Assembly: GCA_019636385.1 (NCBI GenBank)
Contig: JAHBXT010000002.1
Location: 1,320,154 to 1,384,153, forward strand
DNA length: 64,000 nucleotides
From: Pirellulaceae bacterium
GTDB lineage: Bacteria; Planctomycetota; Planctomycetia; Pirellulales; Pirellulaceae
Direction: 5' to 3'
Made by a program: the position numbers and the translations under genes. The notes under the pieces are model-generated. The model was given only the letters and a program-made list of their open reading frames with translations, ran no database searches and was not told where the DNA came from. Positions 27,390-36,642 of this stretch are shown piece after piece (within the stretch, counting starts at the first letter, position 1; each line of letters begins with the position of its first letter).

Positions 27390-30300
27390 TTATTTACTCG
27401 GAACGTCACGGCGCTGTCGAGCGAGGAAATACCGGCTACACAAAGCAGGAACCGCTAACAGTGTGATGACGGTTCCGGATGCGATTCCGCCTATGAGGAC
27501 GTAGGCCATTGGTCCCCAAAACGTATCGTGGGTCAAAGGGATGAAGGCAAACATGGCAGCCAATGCCGTCAAAATCACCGGTCTAGCTCGACGCACTACC
27601 GCTTCAACAATGGAATCTTCAGGCGACATGCCAGCGGCAAAATTGTCAGAGACCTGCTGGGTCAAAATCAATGTGTTACGCATTAGAATCCCTGCTAATC
27701 CGATCAGGCCTAGCAAAGCAACGAATCCAAATGGTTGATTGAAAATTAGCAAGGCAGCCACGGCACCAATCAACCCCAGTGGAGCAGTCGCCAGTGTGGT
27801 AAAGGCACCGTTAAAGGTGCGCACCTGAAGCATGATTGAGATGAGCATCAATCCGAGCATAACGGGCCCGAGTTTGTTGATCGAAGCGTTGGCCTTTTCC
27901 GAATTTTCTACCGTCCCCGCTTGCGTCAACTGATAGCCAGCAGGCAATTCGGTCCGTAACTCGGTTAGATCCTGCCAGACTTGGGCCGCAACGTCTGGCG
28001 ATTCGGCTCCAATCACGTCGGACTGAACGGCAAGCATTAATTCCCTGTTATATCGCTGTACAACAGGTTCTTCGAAGTCGACCTGCAATTCCCCTAGTTG
28101 TGCAACCGGGATCGTTCTTCCGTCCTGTGTCTTGATCTCTAGCCCTTGCAACGCTTCGATCTGCTTGACACTTGATAACCCGCGAGCGCGCAATTCAACA
28201 GTTCGAATGTCTTGTCGCAGTTCGGTGACTGGGACTCCGTCGAACGAAAACTGAGACTGTCGGGCGACATCAATGGGGGTCAAACCGATGGCTCGCAATC
28301 GGTCCACATCCACATTGAGCCGGTAAACCGGGACTCTCTCATTCCATGCAAGGTTGACATTGTCCGTGTGCGGGTGGGCAACCATGATTTCACGAACCCT
28401 GCCAGCAATTTCTCGAAGTTTCTGCGGGTCAGGACCGATTACCCGTATACCTACCGGCCAAGCAGAGGCCGGTCCAAATAGCAATCTGTCGACGCGTACC
28501 CGAGCTTCGGGGAACGCCCCTTCCGATATCACCTTTCTAATTTTGTTGATGGCGATGTCGCGGTCATGGGAATCATTCGCAATGGCAACGACCTTGCCAA
28601 AGGAACCGTCAGGCTGTTCTGGATTGAGTGAAATGAAAAACCGCGGAGCACCTGCCCCAATGAAACTGGCGTAGCGGTCGAACTCGGGAATGTCTTCGAC
28701 GACTGCCTCCAATCGTCGCACGACAGCTTCAGTTGCTTGAATCGAAGTGCCCTGCGGCATGTAGACGTTGATGAGAACTTCGGGGCGGTCAGATCCAGGA
28801 AAGAACTGCTTTTTCACGGGACCTGCTAAACCAACGATGGATAAGCCCAGAGCCCCAAAAGTTGCAAGGATGACGAGCCAGCGAAATCTCAAGCAACCGC
28901 GAACCAATGACCGGAAAATGCGGAAAGCTCGAGTCTGATAGATATCGTGGTCCGCATCATGCTTCTTATAATTTGGAAGCAGCATCACACCTAAGTAGGG
29001 TGTGAAAGTCACGGCTACGACCCAAGAAACCATTAGAGAATATAAAAGTACCCAAAAGATATTTCCCGCATATTCACCTACACCAGAGCGAGCGAACCCA
29101 ATCGGTACAAAACCTGCCACCGTAACCAAAGTACCGAATAGCATAGGTGCGGCGGTCACGTCCCAGGCGTGAGCCGCCGCGCTTACCCGATCCCAGCCCT
29201 CTTCCAGCTTTACAATCATCATCTCGATCGAAATCATGGCGTCGTCGACTAACAAGCCTAGCGAGATAATCAATGCACCCAGCGTGATACGATCTAAGTT
29301 GATCCCCACGATACTCATGACCACAAACGTAATGCCCAGCGTCACTGGTACTGCAATGCCGACAATTAAACCGGCGCGTAATCCCAACGCTAAAAGCGTC
29401 ACTAACATCACCACACCAAGGGCAACCAGAAACTTAACCTGAAACAGGTCGACCGCTTGGGAAATCGCCTCGGCTTGGTTCGTGAACTGACGTAGCTCGA
29501 CCCCTAATGGCAATCGCGATTGCTCTTCCTCCAAAAAACTCTTTAAACGATCTCCTAGCTCGAGCCCGTTCTCTCCATTCGCCATCACTACACCAACCAA
29601 TAGGGCATCTTCGCCACCCGAACGAACCAAAAAGAGTGGCGGTTCTTCATAGCCGGTGTGAACTTCAGCCAGTTCCGACAATTGGATCAGCTGATCACCG
29701 ATTCGAATGGGAAGGCGTTGGATACGTTCGATGTCCGAGAGATCTGCGCCGGAACGAAAATAGATGCGTGGGCCGCCGGTTTCAATCAAGCCTGCGGGAA
29801 CCAATTGGTTCTGGGCTTGGATGGCCTCGAAAACAGATGTAGCGGCTATTCCCAATGAGTTGAGCTTGACCATATCAAACTCGATATAAACCCGCTCTGC
29901 ACGCTCGCCGATCAGAACTGCTTTCTGCACGCCCGGAACGCGGGAAAGTCGGTCGCGTGTTTGCTCAGCGATTCGCACAATATCCTTCATGGGGACTTGT
30001 GGGGCCGTTACTGTCAAGAGGTTAAAGTAGACATCCGCAAAATCATCGTTGACAATCGGCCCAATCACGCCCTGAGGCAAGAAAGGGGCGTCGTCCAACA
30101 TTCGCTTGCGAACTTCGTACAGCACCTCGGGCAGTTCTTTGGCAGGAGTATAGTCATGGAATTCAACTACCATGTCGACCCGACCAGGCCGGGCAGTCGT
30201 TTCGACTCGGTAGAAATAGGGTACCTCTTGAAATCGCTTTTCCAATCGATCGGCAACTTGATCGACCATCTCTTGAGCCGTTGCCCCCGGCCAGATTGCC

Positions 30301-30452
30301 GACACGACCAAAGCTCGAATCTTGAATGCCGGGTCTTCAGCACGCCCAAGAGACAGAAAAGCGTAGGCCCCTGAGGCCAACGCCAGAAGCATGAAGAATA
30401 GAGTGAGAGACCGTTCACGAACAGCTAATGCGGATAGGTTGGGGAAACTCAT
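27390..30452 (-). CDS. RND efflux transporter, TriC-like group
   Basis: 1020 residues. The N-terminus (RERSLTLFFMLLALASGAYA, then LGRAEDPAFKIRALVV) is typical of the TriC/VexF-like branch of RND pumps, distinct from the other two in the window. The proton-relay segment GLLVDDAMISIEMMIVKLE keeps the paired Asp. TM blocks lie at about 335-470 and 860-1005. It is translationally coupled to its MFP: its ATG at 30452 overlaps the MFP stop by 4 bases. The outer-membrane factor is divergent at 31788. Triclosan-like or other hydrophobic substrates are possible but not shown by sequence. Confidence 0.94.
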   Translation of the reverse strand: MSFPNLSALAVRERSLTLFFMLLALASGAYAFLSLGRAEDPAFKIRALVVSAIWPGATAQEMVDQVADRLEKRFQEVPYFYRVETTARPGRVDMVVEFHDYTPAKELPEVLYEVRKRMLDDAPFLPQGVIGPIVNDDFADVYFNLLTVTAPQVPMKDIVRIAEQTRDRLSRVPGVQKAVLIGERAERVYIEFDMVKLNSLGIAATSVFEAIQAQNQLVPAGLIETGGPRIYFRSGADLSDIERIQRLPIRIGDQLIQLSELAEVHTGYEEPPLFLVRSGGEDALLVGVVMANGENGLELGDRLKSFLEEEQSRLPLGVELRQFTNQAEAISQAVDLFQVKFLVALGVVMLVTLLALGLRAGLIVGIAVPVTLGITFVVMSIVGINLDRITLGALIISLGLLVDDAMISIEMMIVKLEEGWDRVSAAAHAWDVTAAPMLFGTLVTVAGFVPIGFARSGVGEYAGNIFWVLLYSLMVSWVVAVTFTPYLGVMLLPNYKKHDADHDIYQTRAFRIFRSLVRGCLRFRWLVILATFGALGLSIVGLAGPVKKQFFPGSDRPEVLINVYMPQGTSIQATEAVVRRLEAVVEDIPEFDRYASFIGAGAPRFFISLNPEQPDGSFGKVVAIANDSHDRDIAINKIRKVISEGAFPEARVRVDRLLFGPASAWPVGIRVIGPDPQKLREIAGRVREIMVAHPHTDNVNLAWNERVPVYRLNVDVDRLRAIGLTPIDVARQSQFSFDGVPVTELRQDIRTVELRARGLSSVKQIEALQGLEIKTQDGRTIPVAQLGELQVDFEEPVVQRYNRELMLAVQSDVIGAESPDVAAQVWQDLTELRTELPAGYQLTQAGTVENSEKANASINKLGPVMLGLMLISIMLQVRTFNGAFTTLATAPLGLIGAVAALLIFNQPFGFVALLGLIGLAGILMRNTLILTQQVSDNFAAGMSPEDSIVEAVVRRARPVILTALAAMFAFIPLTHDTFWGPMAYVLIGGIASGTVITLLAVPALCSRYFLARQRRDVPSK

Positions 30453-31702
30453 TGCTGGATCGCCTCCACGAACATTCCTTTTTCCAGCAGGTGGGTTCCC
30501 ATGGAAATGACGGGCGCACCATCAGGTAGTTGGCTACGAATTTTGCAATACTCCCCGTTGTATTCGACAATCTCCACAGAATGAGGATTTGCTTTGCCTT
30601 CTTCCAGCAACCAGACACGCGGTTGATCTCCCCGTTCATCTATGGCTGCAATGGGGACTCGTTTCAGATAGGGATCGACATCTGACAGCTTGAGGCGGAC
30701 GCGAACAATCGACCCAAGCGGTAAGGAAGCAGTTTCGGGTTTAAGAACCCGGTACCTAGCCCGCCAAGTACGGCTCATCGGATCTGCTGATCCCGAGACC
30801 TCACGCAGCTCAATGAGAAATCGTTTCTCTCCGCCATTGAGAAAGCATTCGCCGTTTTGAGGCACATTTCCGATCAACGATTGGGGTAAAGCCACCTCGA
30901 CTTCCAGTTCTCCCGATTCCGCTAGGCGAGCAACTTCTTGCCCCACGCCAACGACTTGCCCCGCTTGGCCAAAGACATCAACCAACAGACCATCCACGGG
31001 AGCCCGAAGCTGGGTGTACTCCAGAGAATTTTTGGCCAAAGCTAACTGCGATTGAGTGGCAACGACTCGCTGAGTCACGGCATCGACGGCCGCCAGTGCT
31101 TTGTCGAGTGCCATTTGGCTGGTGGCTTTGGTCGTGATCATTTGCTTTTGACGCTGGAGCTCTCGTTCGGAATCGCGCGCCTCCGCCTCAACGGCTCGCA
31201 ATTGAGCCACAGCGGCTGAAAGCTGGTCATCGAAGTCCTTCCGATCCAGTTCCAGCAACACATCGCCCGCACGGACGGTCATACCCGTATCGACATGCCG
31301 ACTGGTAATCCGGCCGGGTACCTGAAAGGCCAGCGGTATTTCGCGTCGCGCACGTATCGTCCCAGTCTGAGCAAACACATTATCAACGATTGACTCTAAC
31401 GCAGCCGTTTTCACTTTCCGGGGACCTTCATACCTGAAAGGCTCCACCGATTCGTGATGCTCGTTACATCCAGCCGCCAAAGCGAACCCCAATGCCCACA
31501 TGACAGCTAACCAAAGCTGGAAGTACCCTGGTTGGCTGGACTTGGCTATCAAGGCTTGAGTGACTCGAATTATCGTTTGCACACCGATCGGGGGCCAGCT
31601 CCTAGCAGCAATATATTGCCTAAACACAAAATTTCTCCTAGTTTTCCCAAACCTGTTTACCCGTCTAAGGCTAACTACGGTTACGAGCATTAAGCCTAAC
31701 AA
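30449..31702 (-). CDS. RND membrane-fusion protein of the third pump (lipoprotein)
   Basis: 417 residues if the frame is used from 31702, but the first 45 residues look non-coding (basic, no homology recognised). A hydrophobic stretch ending in FALAAGC (lipobox) lies near residues 62-80, so the real start is probably a non-ATG codon near 31555 or ATG close to 31501. The mature part has the usual order: FQVPGRITSRHVDTGMTV half-lipoyl, coiled-coil hairpin, YTQLRAPVDGLLVDV half-lipoyl, beta-barrel. Its stop overlaps the RND gene start. It shares the upstream region and the palindrome at 31743 with the divergent outer-membrane factor. Confidence 0.88.
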   Translation of the reverse strand: MLGLMLVTVVSLRRVNRFGKTRRNFVFRQYIAARSWPPIGVQTIIRVTQALIAKSSQPGYFQLWLAVMWALGFALAAGCNEHHESVEPFRYEGPRKVKTAALESIVDNVFAQTGTIRARREIPLAFQVPGRITSRHVDTGMTVRAGDVLLELDRKDFDDQLSAAVAQLRAVEAEARDSERELQRQKQMITTKATSQMALDKALAAVDAVTQRVVATQSQLALAKNSLEYTQLRAPVDGLLVDVFGQAGQVVGVGQEVARLAESGELEVEVALPQSLIGNVPQNGECFLNGGEKRFLIELREVSGSADPMSRTWRARYRVLKPETASLPLGSIVRVRLKLSDVDPYLKRVPIAAIDERGDQPRVWLLEEGKANPHSVEIVEYNGEYCKIRSQLPDGAPVISMGTHLLEKGMFVEAIQQ

Positions 31703-31742
31703 CGCGGAAATGCCGACTATACAGCCAAGTGCTCGAGTTTTA

Positions 31743-31756
31743 TGACTGGCCGGTCA
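31743..31756. promoter_or_regulatory. Putative TetR operator between MFP and outer-membrane factor genes
   Basis: TGACTGGCCGGTCA is a near-perfect 14-bp palindrome in the 85-base divergent region and is related to the perfect ACGGACCGGTCCGT at 19316. It could control both directions. The TetR protein encoded after the outer-membrane factor is the natural candidate. Confidence 0.6.
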
Positions 31757-31787
31757 CATAAATGAAAATCAAAACAGGTAGAATAAC

Positions 31788-33515
31788 ATGACCCGCGAGT
31801 CATTCAAGTCGGCGACATGCGTTTTCAGCCGCAAAGTTTCACGCGACCTAAAGAATTCCTTCGAAAAGGATGGCAATAAATCCTGGTTCCAAACTGCCCT
31901 CCGTCTACCACGTAGAGGGGCGATTCCTGAAGACTGCCAAATTCAGACTACGTCTGGTAGGGTCGTTCGATCAATTGGGGGCTTGCCGCGGGTGGATCGG
32001 ATCGCGACCGTGGCAGGTTTCTTACTTGCGACTTGCCTGTTCTTGTCGGCCACTGGCTGCGTGGTGGGGCCTAATGTTCGACCGTCGCACGACCCGCTGA
32101 TGTCCGACTGGCACGCTCATCACGACGAACGATTTGGTCCAGGAAATGCGGCTGACCACCATTGGTGGATGAACTTCGAAGATCCAGCGATGCATCGATT
32201 GATTTACCAAGTCGCAGATCAAAATCTATCCATTCAGGAGGCTGCGGAACGAATTCAAGAGGCTCGAGCACGCGTGGGCGTAACTCGTAGCGGATTGTTC
32301 CCTTCCGTCACCCATCAGGCTTCGTACAACCGAATCGATATTAGTGATAATGGCAATCCTGCGGGCATCTCGGGGGTTCCATTCCCGCCCTTCGATTTGT
32401 GGTCCACAGGTTTCAACGTCAATTGGGAAGTTGATTTATTTGGTCGCGTGAAGCGATTAACGGAGGCGGCTTGTGCCGATCTTCGCGCAACTGCCGAAGC
32501 GAAGAACGCTTTGCAAGTTAGCATGCTTGGCGACGTGGCTGCATCATATGTCTCAATGCGAGTGATCGAAGCAAGAATCGAACAAGCTAACGCCAATATT
32601 GCGATCCAGGAGGAAACGCTAGCTATTACTCGTCGACGATTTGAGGCGGGAGCCATTAGTGACCTAGATGTGGCTCAGGCCGAAGCGCAGTTGTACTCGA
32701 CCCGTGCGAGCGTGCCAAATCTCGCGCGTGAACGGGAGATTATTAACAATCGCTTGTCGATCTTGCGCGGCGAGCAACCCCGGGGATTATTGGACATCGT
32801 TGAACCTTCGAGTTCAATTCCTCGCGTTCCAGCTCAGATAGACATCGGAATACCACACGATTTAGTCCGCAGGAGACCTGACGTGCGTGCCGCCGAACAA
32901 AAAGTCATCGCGTCCGGTGCGCGCATCGGAGTAGCCCAGGCCGAGCTGTACCCGTCCGTTTCCTTAACCGGCGTCTTTACAATGGACACAAAAAACCTTT
33001 CAAGCCTTTTTGAGAGCGATAGCTTCGGAATGCGCGTCGGCCCAGCAGTGCGATGGAACATTTTCAGTTTCGGTCGAGTCCTTCGAGGAATTGACGCCGC
33101 CGAATCTGTATACCGTCAAGCACAATTGCAGTATCGTCAATCGGTGCTCAGCGCCGTGGGAGAGGTCGAAGATGCTATGGTGAGCTACCGTCGCAATCAA
33201 GAAATCGCCGAGCAGCTTGAACAAGCGGTTGCTTCCGCGAAACGGGGGGTTGACAATGCGACTGAGCAATACGCATCGGGTGCCATCCCATTTCAGGCGG
33301 TGCTCGATTCCCAACGTCAGTTAACACTCATCACGGACGAATTGATTTCCGCCCAAGGCAATATTGTGGTGAGCGTGGTGCGCCTCTACAAAGCACTCGG
33401 CGGCGGCTGGAATCTGCAGAATTCCACACCAGTTGTCGATCAGGCTATGACGCAGAATCCGGTCATTGAAGCGGCACCAATGCCAGCACTCGAGTCATTC
33501 GACGAGATTGATTAG
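31788..33515 (+). CDS. Outer-membrane efflux factor of the third pump
   Basis: 575 residues from ATG at 31788, but a signal peptide with lipobox (FLLATCLFLSATGC, then VVGPNVRPSHD) only begins near residue 69. The real start may be GTG at 31991, giving about 507 residues, closer to the family norm. Two OEP repeats are visible, with RRPDVRAAEQKVIASGARIG opening the second. It forms the outer-membrane channel for the divergent MFP/RND pair. A TetR gene follows after 105 bases. Confidence 0.9.
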   Translation: MTRESFKSATCVFSRKVSRDLKNSFEKDGNKSWFQTALRLPRRGAIPEDCQIQTTSGRVVRSIGGLPRVDRIATVAGFLLATCLFLSATGCVVGPNVRPSHDPLMSDWHAHHDERFGPGNAADHHWWMNFEDPAMHRLIYQVADQNLSIQEAAERIQEARARVGVTRSGLFPSVTHQASYNRIDISDNGNPAGISGVPFPPFDLWSTGFNVNWEVDLFGRVKRLTEAACADLRATAEAKNALQVSMLGDVAASYVSMRVIEARIEQANANIAIQEETLAITRRRFEAGAISDLDVAQAEAQLYSTRASVPNLAREREIINNRLSILRGEQPRGLLDIVEPSSSIPRVPAQIDIGIPHDLVRRRPDVRAAEQKVIASGARIGVAQAELYPSVSLTGVFTMDTKNLSSLFESDSFGMRVGPAVRWNIFSFGRVLRGIDAAESVYRQAQLQYRQSVLSAVGEVEDAMVSYRRNQEIAEQLEQAVASAKRGVDNATEQYASGAIPFQAVLDSQRQLTLITDELISAQGNIVVSVVRLYKALGGGWNLQNSTPVVDQAMTQNPVIEAAPMPALESFDEID

Positions 33516-33620
33516 ACGGTTTCGTGACAAGAGCTTGTCGATGCCCTGAATATGCCTGGTTCTTTTAGAAAACACAAAGCACTTGGTGTGTACAATGGCT
33601 ACAGAAGCACCACTGGTTGA

Positions 33621-34331
33621 ATGCAGTTTTCTGACCTGGAAAGTGCAAAGCCGAATGTTTGCCAACTTTTTAACGTGGTTTCCCTGAGAGAGGAGCGTTC
33701 ATTGTCGCGCGATAGCAGCACAAAGCATCCCTCACCAGGGCGGCCGGTTGATCCTGAGCTTCGAGATCGCAGAATTGCGGAGATTCTGCAGGTAGCGGCA
33801 CGACTTTTCGCTGAGCACGGGTATACCAACACAAACATCCAATCCATCGCCGACCACCTTCAGATCAGCAAGGGATTGGTATACCGTTACTTCGCTAGCA
33901 AAGAAAAGCTATTTGCTGCCTGCCTGGAGGATGCCGTTAATCGCTTGAACGAGACGATTCAATCCAGCGTTGACCCGAGTCACACTCCACTGGCAAAACT
34001 AAGCCAAGCGGTTCTCAGCTATCTGATTTTCTTCCATGACAACTCCGAGGTCGTTGAGCTGTTTATTCAAGAACGAGTCTTTTTTCGAGACCATACCCAT
34101 TCCACCTACTTTGCTCACCGCGAAGCTAATATGGAACCGTGGCGTGAGCTGTTGACCGATTTGGCGCAAAAGGGAGAAATACAAGATCTGCCAGCCGAAC
34201 AAATCTTGGATCACATCGCGGACTTGCTGTACGGCATCATCTTCACTGACCGAATCAACGGCCGACGCCAACAGCCTGAAGAACGGCACGTGCAGATTAT
34301 GAACATCCTATTCCACGGACTCATCAAATAG
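33621..34331 (+). CDS. TetR-family regulator of the third RND system
   Basis: 236 residues from 33621; the true start may be TTG at 33702 (LSRDSSTKHPSPGRP), giving about 210, like its paralogues. The HTH (EILQVAARLFAEHGYTNTNIQS, ISKGLVYRYFASKEKLF) and the ligand-domain segment IQERVFFRDHTHSTYFAHR are clearly related to the TetR proteins at 15540 and 19362. It follows the outer-membrane factor and probably represses the divergent MFP/RND and outer-membrane factor genes via the palindrome at 31743. Confidence 0.9.
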   Translation: MQFSDLESAKPNVCQLFNVVSLREERSLSRDSSTKHPSPGRPVDPELRDRRIAEILQVAARLFAEHGYTNTNIQSIADHLQISKGLVYRYFASKEKLFAACLEDAVNRLNETIQSSVDPSHTPLAKLSQAVLSYLIFFHDNSEVVELFIQERVFFRDHTHSTYFAHREANMEPWRELLTDLAQKGEIQDLPAEQILDHIADLLYGIIFTDRINGRRQQPEERHVQIMNILFHGLIK

Positions 34332-34473
34332 TGGGGCGAGTCGATCGGAGTAGATTTCGTAATTGTCGACCGTTCAGCGAAAGTTTTGGCTTCAACGACT
34401 ACAGTCTTGACCCCGTGCTTGAGAATTGAGGCAGTGCTATTTAATAAGTTTCAGAATGACACCCTTGCAAACA

Positions 34474-34836
34474 TCAAGGTAGTTGTACAGGGTAGGGAGG
34501 CATGCCTGGGTAATAGTGTCCTGGATGGCCTTCGGGCAGATTGTCGGGGAAGTGGTAACCTGGTGGCAAGTGATAGGGATGATCTGGTGGAAGCCGCGGC
34601 CAGATGATGTTGGGGAGCGGAGGTGGTGCTTCAATAACCACTGGTTCATCTGGTGGAGGCGGCCAAGGCCAATCCTCGGGCCACCATGGCGGACGTGGGC
34701 CCGGGTCTTCGCTTGACGATCCTTCATCGTCGCCTCCAGAACTCTCCGGTGGAATATACGGTGGTTGTTCTGACGGCGGATCGAAGGGTGGAATGAATGG
34801 GTACGGTGGCATCTTGGGTTTGAACTTATCAATCAT
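34474..34836 (-). CDS. Pro/Trp/Tyr-rich protein coupled to a radical SAM gene
   Basis: 120 residues, about one third proline, with clusters of Trp, Tyr and His (for example PPWWPEDWPWPPPP) and an acidic SSGGDDEGSSSED linker. There is no signal peptide, membrane segment or known domain. Its start overlaps the stop of the radical SAM gene by 4 bases, so the two are translated together. It is the last gene of the minus-strand phage operon. It could be a substrate of the radical SAM enzyme, a structural linker of the virion, or an unrelated low-complexity protein. The aromatic/Pro composition with tight coupling favours the substrate idea, as inference. Confidence 0.7.
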   Translation of the reverse strand: MIDKFKPKMPPYPFIPPFDPPSEQPPYIPPESSGGDDEGSSSEDPGPRPPWWPEDWPWPPPPDEPVVIEAPPPLPNIIWPRLPPDHPYHLPPGYHFPDNLPEGHPGHYYPGMPPYPVQLP

Positions 34837-35645
34837 TGCAAGTTACTCCTTTGCAAGGGACTGGGATGACGAAACGCGACGCGCCTACTAGGACACATCG
34901 CGCACTGGGGAATCGACTTGGTTTCGAGGAATAAGCGAAGCTCGTCGTCGCTCGCTGTTGGCGGGCAAGATTCGTAGTCACGGAACAAATCCCACTCCGA
35001 AATGGATTCGAGGTGGGCTTTTGTCTCTAGCTGTGGCCAATATGCGAGTGCGGGACATTTAGCGAGACAGCCATTCACAAGCTGGGTGCACGTTCGCTGC
35101 ATACAGACGCGATACGCAGCGTCTGGCTTGGAGTTGAATGGCATCGGCTTGCCATCGATAACGTTGTATTGCCGCATCCAGCCTTTGTGCGATTTGCGAA
35201 TGTTGATGCGAAGCTTCGGATACTGCTTACGCCAACTCCGCACTATCGCTTTCACGTCGCGGAACCGTTCGAGGTAGTCTTGATGTGTTCCATGCTGGCT
35301 AATTTCAAGTTGGCACTCTGTATCAACGAGAACCTGGGGCAACTCTGGGAAGCGGTGCATGAGGAATCCATTGGTGACCAGCATCAGTTCACTGTCGTGC
35401 CAGTGTTGTCGAGCAAGCTGAATGTGCTCCGAGATCGCAGGATTTAGCAGCGGCTCGCCGCCAAGCAAGGCGAATCGCGTTGGCTTAAGTCGATGCGACC
35501 ATTGCGAGTACTCGGACTCCGCGTCAGCGACCGTTGGCAACCTGCCGGCCAAGTGAAAATTGCTGTAGTGGCTACACTGCTGGCAGGACAAGTTGCAACC
35601 ATGAGCAACGTGGTACTCAAGAGCGGGCAAGCTGAAGCGTTCCAT
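34833..35645 (-). CDS. Radical SAM enzyme with extra Cys cluster
   Basis: 270 residues from ATG at 35645 (MERFSLPALEYH); a start at 35684 would overlap the upstream gene by 68 bases. The radical SAM motif is CNLSCQQC (Cys17, Cys21, Cys24), preceded by YHVAHG. The next core strand, FALLGGEPLLNP, carries the SAM-binding GGEPLL. The C-terminal third has further cysteines (CMQRTCTQLVNGCLAKC, then CAMC), suggesting a SPASM/twitch-like auxiliary cluster, usual in enzymes that modify peptides. It follows three glycosyltransferases and precedes the Pro-rich protein. It may modify that protein or a tail protein. Substrate inferred. Confidence 0.85.
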   Translation of the reverse strand: MERFSLPALEYHVAHGCNLSCQQCSHYSNFHLAGRLPTVADAESEYSQWSHRLKPTRFALLGGEPLLNPAISEHIQLARQHWHDSELMLVTNGFLMHRFPELPQVLVDTECQLEISQHGTHQDYLERFRDVKAIVRSWRKQYPKLRINIRKSHKGWMRQYNVIDGKPMPFNSKPDAAYRVCMQRTCTQLVNGCLAKCPALAYWPQLETKAHLESISEWDLFRDYESCPPTASDDELRLFLETKSIPQCAMCPSRRVAFRHPSPLQRSNLQ

Positions 35646-36642
35646 CGTCGCCCTCTTTGATACGAAGCTTGAAACGACGAGCATTCACGCCAAGGCGGAT
35701 GAGAAACCGAGTAAGCACCAAGTGAGATGAGAACGTCTCATCCAAGCTCGTCAGTCTCTCGTCGTAAACTGTCAGCTCATCGGACCACGTTCCTGAAACG
35801 AGCAGCTTCGGATAAACAGCCAGAAGGTTCGCTGCGAGATCGGGTCGAAATATTGAGCCAATGTCGTAGCTCGCTGGCGGATCGTCTTTCCACTCGTTTA
35901 TCAGTTCGATCGATTGACGGTTGTCAGGAAATGGCAATTCAGCCGGTTTGCTTCGCTGCCAGCGACATCGATCCAGATGCGATTTGCTGGGGCCAATGAA
36001 GTGGTAGACAAAGGATTGCATCACTGGATTGGTTGCCCACTCAGGCGTCTGCAACATGCTGACGTTGAAATCAGGCGGGAGAAATGCGATCGTCTCAGGT
36101 TGATCGTTCCACAGTTGATTGATGATCAGCGACTCATCCGTTGCTTGATCGTTGGCTCCGAAGGTCACGATCAAGTACTGGATGATTCGCTCGAACATGC
36201 GAGCAAACGTCTCGGTGTCATAGAGATACAGTCCACCGTTAGGATGCATCCAGGTCGGCGCGGGATTTAGTCGACAACGTTTGGCCCAAATCTCGTGCGC
36301 TGTCTTTTGCCACCCGCCGTTGTCGATTCGGTTTTGAGCGCACTGGCGTTCTGCAACTATTGCGAATTGGCCGGGTTGAGCCAACTCGAACGGCGATGGG
36401 CAGTCGCTTCGAATAACCATGTCATTGTCGATCTGCAGGACATGCGACGGACCGAACCGCTTTGCAACATCACCACAGACGAACATCTTTTGCCAAAATG
36501 GATGGCATGGTTGCAGAGGACGTCGAATCCAATGCAACTCGGCGTTCCATCGCTCGGCAGCAGCCTCGACACTCTCTCGTACTGTCGGTACCGCACGGCG
36601 CGGTGGCAGATCCAGAATTGCGATGACTCGCTTCATTTCCAA
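35617..36642 (-). CDS. GT-A glycosyltransferase with DxD motif
   Basis: 341 residues from ATG at 36642. The N-terminal Rossmann-like part is followed by HVLQIDNDMVI, a DxD metal/nucleotide-sugar site (Asp72-Asn-Asp74), and by MHPNGGLYLYD. This layout is typical of GT8/GT32-like retaining enzymes. The C-terminal part contains VYHFIGPSKSHLD. It overlaps its upstream neighbour (stop 36633) by 10 bases. It is one of four transferases in the cassette after the serine-rich tail gene. Family assignment within GT-A is uncertain. Confidence 0.7.
   Translation of the reverse strand: MEMKRVIAILDLPPRRAVPTVRESVEAAAERWNAELHWIRRPLQPCHPFWQKMFVCGDVAKRFGPSHVLQIDNDMVIRSDCPSPFELAQPGQFAIVAERQCAQNRIDNGGWQKTAHEIWAKRCRLNPAPTWMHPNGGLYLYDTETFARMFERIIQYLIVTFGANDQATDESLIINQLWNDQPETIAFLPPDFNVSMLQTPEWATNPVMQSFVYHFIGPSKSHLDRCRWQRSKPAELPFPDNRQSIELINEWKDDPPASYDIGSIFRPDLAANLLAVYPKLLVSGTWSDELTVYDERLTSLDETFSSHLVLTRFLIRLGVNARRFKLRIKEGDDGTLQLARS

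Noticed and set aside
34332..34473. Attachment site between efflux and phage regions
   Set aside because: No direct repeat of this stretch was noticed elsewhere in the window, so a boundary cannot be claimed.
34604..34891. 95-residue plus-strand Gly/Ser-rich frame
   Set aside because: It is the antisense shadow of the Pro-rich gene; the 4-base overlap with the radical SAM gene supports the minus strand.
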